The notes: generated from the sequence alone by a model not told the origin. DNA of 64,000 nucleotides from an uncultured Clostridia bacterium (GCA_948934525.1 CAQZSK010000002.1:62001-126000), one strand, 5' to 3'. Shown: positions 17,469 to 28,046, counted from the first letter of the stretch. Numbers and translations are program-made.

Positions 17469-19660
17469 TACAAAAAGACATTATTTATGGAAACATAGAA
17501 TTAGAAGGAATTTACGAAGAAATTGTTAATTCAGAAGATTTTTTAAGACTAAAAGATATTACACAAACAGCGATGAGCACAATTCAATATCCAGAATTAT
17601 TACAAGAAACACGCTATGAACATAGTATAGGTGTATATTATTTGATGAGTAGAACACTAAATAACTTAGAAAGGAAGTTAAGTGCTTATGGGCTTCATAT
17701 TTCTAAAGAAGAAAAGGCAATGGCAAAACTAGCGGCATTACTCCATGATATTGGACATGGAGCACATTCTCATTTGCTAGAGCAGATTACTGGTGTATCT
17801 CATGAACAAAGAGGAATTGATATTATCAAAGATCCTTCTATGCAAATTCATCAAATTATTGTAAAACAATATGGGGAAGAATTTGTTGAAAAATTAGTGG
17901 AATTTATGGAATGCATTTATGGTAATGGAGAAATTATAGAAGGAGCTGAATCAAGAAAAGATAATACTGTACCATTAAAGGCATTGCTAGCTTCTCTCAT
18001 TTCTCATAATATTGATTTAGATAGAATAGATTATCTGCTAAGAGAATCAACTTATACAGGACTTGGAACATTAACAAATTATCAAGACTTAACAGATAGT
18101 TTTGAATGTATTTTAGCAGGAAGTCAAATTGTTTTAGGAATTCCTAGAGAAAAGCAACATTTGTTAGAAGCAAATATCTTAGAAAGAACTAGAAATTATA
18201 GAGAAATTTATTATTGTGATATAGATTTTTTGGGAAACCATGCCTTTGAAGAATTACTATTAGAATTAAGAAAACATCCAGAAGAAGTGCCAGATGAAAT
18301 TCCAGAAGCAATTAAAAAGTTTTTGACTCAAGAAAAAGCAAGTCTTACAAATCAAGAGTATATGCAATTAACGAATGGACCTTTAGATAGGGCAATTGAA
18401 TTAATAGAAAGAAAAACTCAAAATGAAAAAATAAGATATTTATGTCATTATAGAGAAAATGCAAAAAATGCTTACCAAGTTTTGTATAATAGCAGAAGTG
18501 AAAAGTACATTAGAGATTTATTAAAAAGAATTATTCCTGATTTTCCAGAAGATTCACATTGCATTTTTTCAGATACAAAAATGATTAAACCATATAAAAA
18601 AACAAAATTTGGAAGTACCAACATTGTTACTAAGGCAGGAATTCAAAATTTTGAAGATTTACCACATAGTGTTAATTTAGAACCTATACAAAGAGCTATA
18701 ATAGCAATTAACCCGCAATTGTTACGATTAGAATTAGGGATATCAGAGCAAGAGTTTCAAGCCAAGTATTTGGATATGTTGAATGATGTTATTACAAATC
18801 AATTAAAACCAGTACAAGAATTTGAATTGAAATATATTCTTGCAGGCGAAAAAATTTTGGCAGGAGATATTTTGGAAAAACTACAAGAAAAGTATATGAT
18901 AATAGATAGTGCTATTTATACTTCCACAGATAGTTATTATGATTGCTTAGAAGATTTCTCTCTTTTAGAAAAAGGACAGACTTTACGTATTAGACATGGC
19001 GCAACACATTATCAGGGACAATTAACAAGGGGCTATAAAAGTAAGAGAATTACTTATAAAACTTATGAAGAAGATGAAGAAACTATTTATACAAGTAGAA
19101 AAAAGCAAGAGGAAATAGGAAGTAGTTTGGAATTACAAGATTATACAGAATTTTTAAATTCTATTGGAATATCAAAAGAACTTTCTCAAACTTTAATAGT
19201 AAACGGTTATAGAAATTTATTTACCATTATGGTAAATGGACAACCAATTGATATTTCACTTAATGTAGCGACATATCAAAATTGCATTTATGAAATGCCA
19301 GGAGAAATTAGAACAATTGAAATTAGACCTAGAGACAATCAAATAGTGGGAAGAATTTTACTTTTGCAGATAAAAAAAGAGTTAGAACAGGCCTTCCCTA
19401 ATTTAAGAAAGTGCATTTCAAATGCCAATATTTATGAAATTGGTATGGTAGACTCTTATGATAAATATAAAAAAGGATACATCATTAGTGAAGAGGCAGA
19501 AGACTTTGAGAAAGAGCATCTAGAAGCAGCTAAAAAGTTTGCAAGTATTGCAGAAGATTTAAAAAGAAAAAGAAGAATGATATATGTAACTAATACACCA
19601 ACAGTAGAAGAATTTATTGGACAAAATTATCCTCAAATTCCAGAGGAGTGTGAATTATAA
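17465..19660 (+). CDS. HD phosphohydrolase fused to a CYTH-like domain
   Basis: 731 residues. The N-terminal part is an HD hydrolase of the dGTPase-like family (EHSIGVYYLM, then LLHDIGHGAHSH with the HD pair, then ISHNIDLDRIDYL). The C-terminal part, from about residue 450, looks like a CYTH/triphosphate tunnel domain: it opens with EFELKYIL, has LRIRHG and the Arg/Lys-rich strands YKSKRITYKTY, and closes with EIRPRDN. The fusion suggests one protein acting on two phosphate substrates. Domain boundaries are from inspection only. Confidence 0.8.
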   Translation: MIQKDIIYGNIELEGIYEEIVNSEDFLRLKDITQTAMSTIQYPELLQETRYEHSIGVYYLMSRTLNNLERKLSAYGLHISKEEKAMAKLAALLHDIGHGAHSHLLEQITGVSHEQRGIDIIKDPSMQIHQIIVKQYGEEFVEKLVEFMECIYGNGEIIEGAESRKDNTVPLKALLASLISHNIDLDRIDYLLRESTYTGLGTLTNYQDLTDSFECILAGSQIVLGIPREKQHLLEANILERTRNYREIYYCDIDFLGNHAFEELLLELRKHPEEVPDEIPEAIKKFLTQEKASLTNQEYMQLTNGPLDRAIELIERKTQNEKIRYLCHYRENAKNAYQVLYNSRSEKYIRDLLKRIIPDFPEDSHCIFSDTKMIKPYKKTKFGSTNIVTKAGIQNFEDLPHSVNLEPIQRAIIAINPQLLRLELGISEQEFQAKYLDMLNDVITNQLKPVQEFELKYILAGEKILAGDILEKLQEKYMIIDSAIYTSTDSYYDCLEDFSLLEKGQTLRIRHGATHYQGQLTRGYKSKRITYKTYEEDEETIYTSRKKQEEIGSSLELQDYTEFLNSIGISKELSQTLIVNGYRNLFTIMVNGQPIDISLNVATYQNCIYEMPGEIRTIEIRPRDNQIVGRILLLQIKKELEQAFPNLRKCISNANIYEIGMVDSYDKYKKGYIISEEAEDFEKEHLEAAKKFASIAEDLKRKRRMIYVTNTPTVEEFIGQNYPQIPEECEL

Positions 19661-19712
19661 ATAGCAAAATAATTCTTAAAAAAATTTCAAAAAACTATTC
19701 TTAAGAGAATAT

Positions 19713-19898
19713 ATGACTTTATTTGAACAAGGGAAATCTACAGTTATGGCTAGGAAGGCATTATTAGAAGAACAAAGAATAAAATTACTAGAAAAACAGA
19801 AAAATATTAATACAACAATAGAAAAATTAAATTATAAAATAGCCTTATATGAAGAAATCGAAAGTGGAAAAAGAAAAGATTTTACAGAAGAAGTGTAA
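19713..19898 (+). pseudogene. MerR-family regulator, C-terminal remnant
   Basis: A 61-codon frame that matches the C-terminal helix of MerR-type regulators (LLEEQRIKLLEKQKNI...LNYKIALYEE). The DNA-binding N-terminus is absent; the 50 bases before it are AT-rich filler. No CGG is involved, so this is ordinary decay. Confidence 0.65.
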
Positions 19899-19917
19899 AA
19901 AGAGAGGAAGGTTTTTT

Positions 19918-20799
19918 ATGAAAAAATCAAAAGTTTACTTTACAAAGGAAATTACTCCTGAAAGTGTTGTAAAAATGTATGAAACATTAGGAATAGAACT
20001 ATCAGGAAAAGTAGCAGTTAAATTACATTCTGGTGAGAAAGGAAATCAAAATTATTTAAGACCTGAATTTGTTAAAGCAATTGTAGAAAGAGTAAAGGGA
20101 ACGGTTGTGGAGTGTAATACTGCTTATGACGGAGCAAGAAATACAACTGAAAGACATGTGAAATTAATGGAAGAACATGGTTGGAATAAATATTTTACAG
20201 TAGATATTATGGATGGAGAGGGTCCAGATAAGGTACTAGAAATTCCAAATGGAAAAGTGATTCAAAAAGATTATGTAGGAAAAAACATTGATAATTATGA
20301 TTCTATGCTTGTGCTATCTCATTTTAAAGGTCATCCAATGGGAGGATATGGTGGAGCACTAAAACAATTATCAATAGGTGTTGCTTCAGGTCATGGAAAA
20401 AGTTATATTCATTGTGTAGGAAATGAGCATGGAACTTTTGAAGAGATGTTTCATGTTGATCAAAATAAATTTTTGGAAGCAATGGCAGATTCAGCATCAG
20501 CAGTTGCAAAATATTTCGAAAATAGAATTGCATATATTAATGTTATGTGTAATATGTCAGTAGATTGCGATTGTTGTGCAGTTGCGGAAGATCCTTGCAT
20601 GAAGGATATTGGTATTTTAGCGAGTTTAGATCCAATTGCAATTGACCAAGCTTGCATTGATTTAGTATATAATTCAGATGATTCTGGAAAAGAGCATTTT
20701 ATAGAGAGAGTAGAAAGACAAAATGGAGTTCATACCATAGAAGCGGCAGCTGAGCTTGGATTTGGTTCAAGAGAATATGAGTTGATTCATATAGATTAG
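19918..20799 (+). CDS. DUF362 domain protein
   Basis: 293 residues of the DUF362 family, often found with Fe-S ferredoxin domains. Visible are VKLHSGEKGNQNYLRPEFV, the loop HFKGHPMGGYGGALKQLSIG and Cys residues in NMSVDCDCCAVAEDP that may bind a metal. ATG 19918 follows GAGAGGAAGG. It is followed by an ECF substrate component; the biochemical role is unknown. Confidence 0.82.
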   Translation: MKKSKVYFTKEITPESVVKMYETLGIELSGKVAVKLHSGEKGNQNYLRPEFVKAIVERVKGTVVECNTAYDGARNTTERHVKLMEEHGWNKYFTVDIMDGEGPDKVLEIPNGKVIQKDYVGKNIDNYDSMLVLSHFKGHPMGGYGGALKQLSIGVASGHGKSYIHCVGNEHGTFEEMFHVDQNKFLEAMADSASAVAKYFENRIAYINVMCNMSVDCDCCAVAEDPCMKDIGILASLDPIAIDQACIDLVYNSDDSGKEHFIERVERQNGVHTIEAAAELGFGSREYELIHID

Positions 20800-20811
20800 G
20801 AGGAATTTAGA

Positions 20812-21381
20812 ATGATAGAAAAAGTAGAAAGTATTAAAAAGTCAAATCGTTTGGTAGAAATCTTATCAAGCAGAAAAGCAAAATATATTATTGGAACTAT
20901 TTTATTAAGTGGGATTGGTGTGGCACTTCCTAGAATATTCCACGTTTTAGCAGGAACAAATGCAGGAGCTACTTTTTTACCTATGCATCTTGCAGTGCTT
21001 ATTGCAGCCCTTACTTTTGGCATTACTTCAGCAACTGTTGTAGCAGGAAGTAGTGTAATATTTAGCTATTTATTAACAGGTATGCCAAGTTTAGCAAGAC
21101 TTCCCTATATGCTAATAGAACTAGTCATTTATGCTGTTTTATTAAGTTTGTTTAATAAGAAATTCAATTCTTATTTATCTCTAATAGCAACTATTATTTT
21201 AGGTAGAGTAATATATAGTGGAATATTATTGGCAGCAACTAATATATTTGGATTACCTACTTATGGAATTTCAGTAATACAAAGTATTATAACAGGAATT
21301 TCAGGAATTGTTATCCAATTATTAGCAGTTCCTTTTATAGCTAAAATAATGAACGAAAGGTTGAAGCTAAGAAATGACTAA
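20812..21381 (+). CDS. ECF transporter substrate-binding (S) component
   Basis: 189 residues with about six transmembrane helices and the S-component N-terminal region (PRIFHVLAGTNAGATFLPMH followed by a hydrophobic helix). It would capture a vitamin or other micronutrient and use the shared energy-coupling module encoded elsewhere. The substrate is not deducible. AGGAGG upstream; overlaps the next gene by 8 bases. Confidence 0.78.
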   Translation: MIEKVESIKKSNRLVEILSSRKAKYIIGTILLSGIGVALPRIFHVLAGTNAGATFLPMHLAVLIAALTFGITSATVVAGSSVIFSYLLTGMPSLARLPYMLIELVIYAVLLSLFNKKFNSYLSLIATIILGRVIYSGILLAATNIFGLPTYGISVIQSIITGISGIVIQLLAVPFIAKIMNERLKLRND

Positions 21382-21787
21382 TCTAGAAGTAGTAAAAGAA
21401 AGGCTATATAGTGCTAATGCAAGTTTAGTTGTTTTATATACTAATGGAGAATATAAAGAATATTTTCAAGATAGAATAAAAGATATTAAGGAAATATTAC
21501 AAAACGATAAAAATGCATTGAAGGGAGCAACAATAGCTGATAAAGTAATTGGAAAAGTGGCAGGAAGTATTTTAACTGTTGCAGGAGTAAAAGAAATCTA
21601 TGCAGATGTTATGAGTAAGTATGCTATTCCTGTTTTAGAAAACAATGGTGTTAGATACGAGTATAAAAATTTGGTAGAATATGTACAGAATAACGATAAA
21701 ACTGGAATGTGCCCAATGGAAAATAAATACAAAGAAGAAGTGAATATTGATAAGATTTTTAATGAAATGATTGAAGGTGGAGAATAA
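21374..21787 (+). CDS. DUF1893 protein
   Basis: 137 residues with the DUF1893 pattern (NASLVVLYTNGE, then KGATIADKVIGKVAG and CPMENKY). Function unknown; members resemble the cytidine-deaminase-like fold in some annotations. Coupled to the ECF gene by overlap. Confidence 0.75.
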   Translation: MTNLEVVKERLYSANASLVVLYTNGEYKEYFQDRIKDIKEILQNDKNALKGATIADKVIGKVAGSILTVAGVKEIYADVMSKYAIPVLENNGVRYEYKNLVEYVQNNDKTGMCPMENKYKEEVNIDKIFNEMIEGGE

Positions 21788-21895
21788 TTCTGCCTTCTTT
21801 TTTGTATAAATATTATGAAAGCTCTTTTCTATGATGGATTTGAAAAATTTATAGGTGGTGATAAAGAATTTTATTATTGTGATATAGCATATAAT

Positions 21896-21939
21896 CTAAA
21901 ATCGAGTAGGAGAGTTTTTTCCCTACTCGATTTTAGATG
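21896..21939. terminator. Strong bidirectional terminator
   Basis: CTAAAATCGAGTAGG and CCTACTCGATTTTAG form a 15-bp stem; it overlaps the end of the convergent 21923 gene. Confidence 0.85.
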
Positions 21940-22609
21940 GAATCTCATATATAATATGATGTTCATCATTTTTGATAGAAGGAGAGTCATATTCTAAGTA
22001 TAAATCTTTTATATTGGTAAGATAGCTATTATAACGAAAAACAATATTAGTAGCATCTTCTGGTATTTTATCTGGTAAGAAAGAATATTCAGAGAAATAA
22101 TGATATTTAACAAATTCATATCGATTAGGATTAGTATAAGTATAAAAATCTGTTGTGCCAAAGTTCATTATTTCAAAAGCAAATTGAAGAATAAGAAATA
22201 TAGGAAATATTAATAGTGAATATAAAACAATTGATTCACCTCTCTTGAAATTTTTAAAAAAAGCTAAAAACATAAACAATATAAAAAGTATATTCATAAT
22301 AAATAAAAAAGTATTATCAATAGCATTAATTAGTAGATAAAAGTACAAAAGTTTATGTATTTTTATAATAATAAAAATAGAAATACTAATAAACAAGCAA
22401 ATAAAATTAATTGACAATTTATTAGAAGAATGAATGTTGCTCAAATAATATATCACTGCTATTATTAGAGGAACAGCTCTTATTATTACATCTTTAATTG
22501 TATTTATGTTAAATGAAGCACAATAAAATGTAAGAAATGAATAATGTATATTATAAGCTAAAAGTAATGTAATCAAAAAGATAAAAAGTACTTTGCGGGA
22601 TTTATTCAT
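21923..22609 (-). CDS. Polytopic membrane protein, unknown
   Basis: 228 residues with about six hydrophobic segments and a C-terminal soluble tail (RYEFVKYHYFSEYSFLPDKIPEDATN). I do not recognise a family. A decayed relative lies at 25830-26310 on the same strand, matching this tail. Start ATG 22609 follows AAGGAG. Confidence 0.6.
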   Translation of the reverse strand: MNKSRKVLFIFLITLLLAYNIHYSFLTFYCASFNINTIKDVIIRAVPLIIAVIYYLSNIHSSNKLSINFICLFISISIFIIIKIHKLLYFYLLINAIDNTFLFIMNILFILFMFLAFFKNFKRGESIVLYSLLIFPIFLILQFAFEIMNFGTTDFYTYTNPNRYEFVKYHYFSEYSFLPDKIPEDATNIVFRYNSYLTNIKDLYLEYDSPSIKNDEHHIIYEIPSKIE

Positions 22610-22753
22610 ATAATTTGTTCTCCTTATATTAATTTTGTAAAATTATATCACAATATTAAAAAAAAATATATACTTTTCTGTTGCTCTATGATAAAATTTT
22701 ACCTATAAGAAACAGAAGTATAAAATTTATGAGAAAAAAGGAGGATTTTAGTA

Positions 22754-24934
22754 ATGAAAAGTAAGAATGTTACTAGAAAAAAGATTCTATTTATTGTATT
22801 GGGAGTAATTTTATTTATAGGAATATCATGCTTTTATAGTGTAATTAGTAATTCTGCCACAGAGAAATATGATTCTAATAATGAAAATGGAGAAATATGT
22901 AACGACATAGTGAAAATAAACAAATCAACAATTGTATATGAAAAACCATCAGTTATATATAATGAAATAACAACACTAGGGTTTAATAGTATAGTAAGAA
23001 GAATAAACAAGGGAGTAAATGAAATAAATGGACATGTTTGGGATAAGATTGTATTAAGTAATGGACAAGAAGGCTACATATTTTCGGAAAATTTAGTAAC
23101 AGCAGAGGAAAGTGAATATTCAAATATTTCATTTGAGTGTAAAGATATAAAATATAATGTGTATTTTACTACTAAAACATTCAATCCAGAAAATTATCCA
23201 TATTATGCTATAACGGAACTAGAAAGTAAGTCACAAATGATAATTTACTATGGTAAGAAACGAGTAACAACTAGTGGATATGGGGAAGATACAACACGAC
23301 AACTGGCTATTATGAATGCAGCGTATAGTATTACAGTAGAAAAAAACGGACGAGTAACAATTCAGTATGAAAACAAAAATGTTTTCTTTTTCGTAGAAAA
23401 AGCAGCAGCACCTTCTAATTATGCAGTATGCATAGCCTCAAATCATGATATTTTCAGTAAAGATTTGAATAAAAAAGTTTTTTCAAAAAATTCAGGATAT
23501 GAATATGATGCAAGTCATGAAAATGAGAAGAGTTGTAATGAAATAGTAAAAGTAAACAAATCAACAATTGTATATGAAAAGCCATCAGTTATATATAATG
23601 AAAAAGTAACATTAGTAGAAAAGAGTATAGTAAGAAGAATAAATAAAGGTATAAATGAAATAAATGGACATGTTTGGGATAAAATAATATTGGCAAATGG
23701 CAAAGAAGGCTATGTATCTTCAGATAATTTAGAAGTATCAAACCAAAATGAATACTCTAAAGTATCTTTTGAATATAATGCTTTTGGAGTATATGCACGT
23801 AAATATGAAGTATATATTCCTACTTTAAGTTATGATATAAATATACAAGATTATCCACATTATATTATAGTATTAGATAACAGTTCCAAGATAAAAATTT
23901 GTTACAGTGCAACAGAATTCGGCGTTACAACACAAGACGAAAATTATCGTATTGGTAATCAAGACTATGTTTTAATGATTGACATAGAAAATAGCGGAAG
24001 AATATTGGTGAAAAAGAACATTGATCTTGCAAGTTCGGAAAATTCTATATTGATAAAAAAAGAGGATTTTCAACATAATTGCATAGCAACAAATCAAGAT
24101 ATTTATTATAATGATGATAAAATCTTTGTCCCATGTATTTATGACGAAAGTGGAATATGTTATAAAGTTAATACTAATTGGGAGAATATATTAACATCAG
24201 AAAACATTAATGAAGCTATAAGACAAGAAGAGGAAATGTATAATACTATGAGTTTTGGGGAACATATTATAGCAGATCCGAGATTAACAGCAGTGAAATT
24301 AGCTTGTTTAAGTGGACTATATATATATGAAGCAAAGTATCCAAATGCTGCTACAGCTCTAAGATATTATTTGACAAGTGGAAACGATGGAAAAACTGAC
24401 AAAACTTATCAATATGAAGAAGATGTCTATAATGAAGGGCATACTATGAGAAGAATATCATTAAAAGATGCTTTGGAAGAAAGCAATTCAATGAAGAAAA
24501 AATTAGAAAATAATATTAAAAATAATATAAAGATAGCTGAGCAGTTAGAAATATCAGAGCCAGTAACTTTTGTTAATATTATTGAAGATTCTGGAGAGGC
24601 AATAGAAGGTGATTGGAAGGCAACAATGCATTTTTATAGAATAAAAATGCATTGTACAGTCATTAAAGTAGAAAATAGGTATCAAATGAATATGAAATAT
24701 GGGATAGTAGATTATTATGATTGGGATAATAAACCTGTTGATGAGTATGAAACTTTATTTAATACAAAAGTAGAAGTTGATGATAAGATTTTCACAATAC
24801 TTCCACAAGATTTATTTTTGATGCATCGAGCAGGTATGGCAAGAAATTATACGAATTATGGGGATACCAACTATAAAATAACTTGGAATAAAGGGGCAAT
24901 AAATCAATATAAGATTGAGGAAATTATAAATTAA
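22754..24934 (+). CDS. Secreted protein with two SH3-like repeats
   Basis: 726 residues. An N-terminal membrane anchor or signal (residues 6-30) precedes two similar units (about 45-120 and 255-330), each with STIVYEKPSVIYNE and the RRINKG...INGHVWDKI block ending in EGYI/EGYV, like bacterial SH3 domains. The C-terminal 250 residues are unassigned. Probably attached to the cell wall. It is followed after 23 bases by a SurA-like gene, which could assist its folding. Confidence 0.65.
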   Translation: MKSKNVTRKKILFIVLGVILFIGISCFYSVISNSATEKYDSNNENGEICNDIVKINKSTIVYEKPSVIYNEITTLGFNSIVRRINKGVNEINGHVWDKIVLSNGQEGYIFSENLVTAEESEYSNISFECKDIKYNVYFTTKTFNPENYPYYAITELESKSQMIIYYGKKRVTTSGYGEDTTRQLAIMNAAYSITVEKNGRVTIQYENKNVFFFVEKAAAPSNYAVCIASNHDIFSKDLNKKVFSKNSGYEYDASHENEKSCNEIVKVNKSTIVYEKPSVIYNEKVTLVEKSIVRRINKGINEINGHVWDKIILANGKEGYVSSDNLEVSNQNEYSKVSFEYNAFGVYARKYEVYIPTLSYDINIQDYPHYIIVLDNSSKIKICYSATEFGVTTQDENYRIGNQDYVLMIDIENSGRILVKKNIDLASSENSILIKKEDFQHNCIATNQDIYYNDDKIFVPCIYDESGICYKVNTNWENILTSENINEAIRQEEEMYNTMSFGEHIIADPRLTAVKLACLSGLYIYEAKYPNAATALRYYLTSGNDGKTDKTYQYEEDVYNEGHTMRRISLKDALEESNSMKKKLENNIKNNIKIAEQLEISEPVTFVNIIEDSGEAIEGDWKATMHFYRIKMHCTVIKVENRYQMNMKYGIVDYYDWDNKPVDEYETLFNTKVEVDDKIFTILPQDLFLMHRAGMARNYTNYGDTNYKITWNKGAINQYKIEEIIN

Positions 24935-24957
24935 AAGTCATAAAAGAGGTATAAATT

Positions 24958-25719
24958 ATGTTGAAAAATAAAAAAAATATAGGAATAATTATTTTAACTA
25001 TAATAGTAATAATATTAATTATTGTGTTAATATATAAAACAATAATAAAAAATAACAATAAACCTAAAATTGCTAATACTCAAAATATATTAGAGAATAA
25101 ATTGAATGGTGGAAGTATATATTCAGATGAGCAAATAAAGACTGGTATAGATGAATTGAACAAAATAATGAAAAAAAAGACTAATAAAAATAGGGTGAGT
25201 GTTAATGGAGAAAAAATTACTGAAAGGGAAATAGCTTTTGTGGATTTTCAATATAATAATTCAATTATCAACAATAGTGGAGAAAAAATTAACGCAGAAG
25301 AACAGATAATTAAAGAATATTTAATCGAACAAGATGCAAAAAAAGAAGGAATTACTTTAAATGAAGAAGAAATCGAAAAAATTGAAAAGAAAATAAAAAA
25401 GCAGGCACAAAAAGGTAGTGAAGAGATAGAAGCAATATTAAAAGCAGTTAGTATGAATTATGATGAATTTATTGAATTCTACATAAAAAGAATGAAAAGA
25501 TTAGAAGTACAAACGAAATGGTCTCTCTATATAGCTGAGGCTATTAAAAGTGGTGAATTGAATACAGACAATAGTGAATTTAATGCTAAATGCAAAAGGT
25601 GTAAAAAATATGCAGAAGATAAAGAAAAAGCGCCTCAAGCAGTGAATTTGATACTTGAACTGATAGAAGAATATAAAGAATTATTGAAACAAAAAGCAAA
25701 AATAGAATATATCAATTAG
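24958..25719 (+). CDS. Membrane-anchored SurA-N-like protein
   Basis: 253 residues: one N-terminal transmembrane helix (8-28), then a helical region with VNGEKITEREI and EEQIIKEYLIEQDAKKEGI, the pattern of the SurA/PrsA N-terminal chaperone domain. No PPIase domain is present. Likely outside the membrane; partner probably the secreted protein before it. Confidence 0.6.
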   Translation: MLKNKKNIGIIILTIIVIILIIVLIYKTIIKNNNKPKIANTQNILENKLNGGSIYSDEQIKTGIDELNKIMKKKTNKNRVSVNGEKITEREIAFVDFQYNNSIINNSGEKINAEEQIIKEYLIEQDAKKEGITLNEEEIEKIEKKIKKQAQKGSEEIEAILKAVSMNYDEFIEFYIKRMKRLEVQTKWSLYIAEAIKSGELNTDNSEFNAKCKRCKKYAEDKEKAPQAVNLILELIEEYKELLKQKAKIEYIN

Positions 25720-25742
25720 GAAAAAAGAGATAGTTTCTAAAG

Positions 25743-25799
25743 TGAATACACCCAAAATGTTAGATAGAATTTCAACATTTAAAGGTGTATTTTTATATT
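25743..25799 (+). terminator. Terminator after the SurA-like gene
   Basis: ATACACC and GGTGTAT with further pairing of AAAATGTT and AACATTT, followed by TTTT. Confidence 0.65.
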
Positions 25800-25829
25800 T
25801 TATGCACTTATGGCTCACAGTAAAACTAA

Positions 25830-26310
25830 ATCTTAGTAGCATCATCTGGAATTTTATCTGTTAAATAAGAGAATTCTTTATCAGAAAAATAACGATGCCT
25901 TACTAATTCATATCTGTCTGGATTGGTATAGTAAGAGACTAGCCAGACATGGAAAAGATAACCAAAAGAAAAAATAATTGTAAAATTATAATAACACAAA
26001 TTACTGGTATAAAATCTCCAAAATGACTGGGCTCTTCTGAAAAATTATCAAGAAAAGCTAATATTAAAAATAATATATGCGAAAAAATTATAATTAATGG
26101 ATAATTTTCCTATATGGTAAGTTACAATAAAGTAATATATAAGAAATATTACTAAAAGGATAATAGACTTTATAACATTTTGCGTTGCTTCAGAAAATGT
26201 ATAGCAGCAATAAGAATTAATTGTTAAAATTATATTGAAACTTAATAAGAACAAAATAAAAATAACTAAAAATGCTTTTTGTGCTTTTCCATAACCTTTT
26301 TCATTTTCCT
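25830..26310 (-). pseudogene. Decayed paralogue of the 21923 membrane protein
   Basis: On the minus strand the DNA matches the tail of the 21923 gene (the TTAGTAGCATC...TTCTGGTATTTTATC region) but is interrupted by stops and frame breaks. A 68-codon frame at 26048-26254 is the largest intact part. No CGG accounts for the breaks. Confidence 0.6.
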
Positions 26311-26355
26311 TGTTATAATTTTACAAAATTATAATTATGACAAACTGAAAAAAAT

Positions 26356-26690
26356 TTGACTATTACATAAACTTTTGTAATATGCTATTTGTAGGTTAAT
26401 AACTATCCCCCAGTTATACTGGGGGATAGCTATGATTTTGATAAAATGCAAAAGAATTGGTAATATCCAATTATAATAAGTCCTTTAATAAAAATTTATT
26501 TAGGAATTATTCCTACCGCTCCATTAAGAGAAAGGATAATTCGGGGGTTAGTATGTAGAGACATAGCAAGAAAGGACTTTAGCACATTTGAGTTTTCTAA
26601 TAATACTCTTCATTTGATTTATTTGTGTAATCAATAAGCAAACAGGAAAGGTGGCTGTAATATAGCTACCTTTCCAATTTTTTTATAAAT
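26356..26690 (+). ncRNA. Candidate structured non-coding RNA
   Basis: A promoter (TTGACT, 16 bases, TAATAT at 26378-26383) is followed by about 290 bases without an ORF and a strong terminator. Folding elements: hairpin CTATCCCCCAGT/ACTGGGGGATAG (26403-26429), a long-range pairing AAGTCCTTT with AAAGGACTT enclosing GAATTATTCC/GGATAATTC, and the terminal stem GGAAAGGTGGCT/AGCTACCTTTCC at 26645-26675. I cannot match it to 6S, RNase P, SRP or tmRNA. Confidence 0.5.
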
Positions 26691-26819
26691 ATGGAAAAAA
26701 CTATTTCAAACAAAACAAAGATTTGATATAATATCAAAAATGAAAAGGAGAAACAATATGCTAAAGCTAGTAAAATTAGAAAGGAAATATCAAGAACAGC
26801 TAATAGAAATGATGGAAGA

Positions 26820-27584
26820 ATGGGAAAATTCTATTTAATGTATCCAATTTGGAAGACAGTGTCTGCCAAATCAAGTTGGTCTCATTATTTAGAATTATTA
26901 AAAGTTGATGAAGAAGAAAAAAGAAACTTTTATTTACAAGAAACCATAAATTCACAGTGGAGTGTAAGAGAATTACAAAGACAAAAGAATTCTTTATTAT
27001 ATGAGAGAATAGCTTTATCTAAAGATAAAGAAAAAGTATTAGAATTAGCACAAAAAGGTCAAGTATTAAGAGAAGGAAAAGATTTGGTAAAAGATCCATT
27101 TGTGTTAGAATTTTTAGATATTAAAGAAAATACAAAATACCTAGAATCAGATTTAGAAAAGAATATATTAGAACATTTAAAAGAGTTTTTACTAGAGTTA
27201 GGAAAAGGATTTATGTTTGTTGGAAGTCAAGTTAGAATTACAATGGAAGAAGACCACTTTTATCCAGACTTAGTCTTCTACAATAGATTACTTAAATGTT
27301 TTGTAATTATTGATTTGAAAATTGGAAAGATAACACATCAAGATATTGGACAAATTCAAATGTATGTGAACTATTATGATAGAGAAGTGAAAAATGTTGA
27401 TGAGAACAAGACAGTAGGAATATTGCTTAGTACTGAGAAAAATGAAACAGTCGTAAAATATACTTTACCAGAAGATAACTCAAGTATATTTGCATCAGAA
27501 TATAGATTACATTTACCAACGGAAGAAGAACTAATTGAAGCAGTTGAAGAAGAAAAGAAGAATTTAGAATTAAATGGAGAATAG
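26820..27584 (+). pseudogene. DUF1016/PDDEXK nuclease, N-terminally truncated
   Basis: 254 codons covering the central and C-terminal parts of a YhcG-type (DUF1016) protein: WSHYLELLKVDEE, then the PDDEXK-like core with DHFYPDLVFYNRLLKCFVIIDLK. The normal N-terminal domain of about 100 residues is missing; an upstream fragment from 26758 is in another frame. Intact members are putative nucleases linked to mobile-DNA conflict. No CGG is present. Confidence 0.65.
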
Positions 27585-27589
27585 ATACT

Positions 27590-28046
27590 ATGAATAACAG
27601 AAATGTATTTTTAATTCATGGATATAATGGAATACCTAAAATTTATGCATGGCTAGAAAAAGAACTTAGGAAAATGGGATATAATGTTATCATTCCTGAA
27701 TTTGAACCAAGAGAAGGTGTTATATATGAACAATGGAAAAAGACATTATATTAGTTTAGCAGGTTTTTCAAAATACTTTGAATGGGAAAATAAAGAAGAC
27801 TTGAATAGAGCTTGTAAAGAGTTTTTAGTAAGCAGAAATGAATTAGAAAACTTTAAAAATAGATGTAACAAAAAATATTCAATATATAGCAATGACGATC
27901 ATATTGTACCATTTGATCTATTACAATATTATCCAAAAGACATAAATGCAATTCCAATATTAATAGAAAACATTGGACATATGGGAAAGAAAAGTGGACT
28001 AGAAGAAATTCCAAAAGTAATAGAAATTATAAAAGAAAATGGGTAA
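27590..28046 (+). pseudogene. RBBP9/YdeN-type alpha-beta hydrolase with an internal deletion
   Basis: The 5' part (27590-27754) carries FLIHGYNGIPKIYAWLEKELRKMGYNVIIPEF; the 3' part, in another frame to 28046, carries YISLAGFSKYFEW and ends NIGHMGKKSG. The nucleophile Ser segment between them is lost, about 35 codons. This is decay by deletion, not the CGG type of break. Confidence 0.7.

Noticed and set aside
26820..28046. The broken DUF1016 and RBBP9-like genes as further recoding cases
   Set aside because: They lack CGG at the breaks and have lost whole segments, so they are true remnants. The same holds for the MerR (19713) and NUDIX (43712) fragments.
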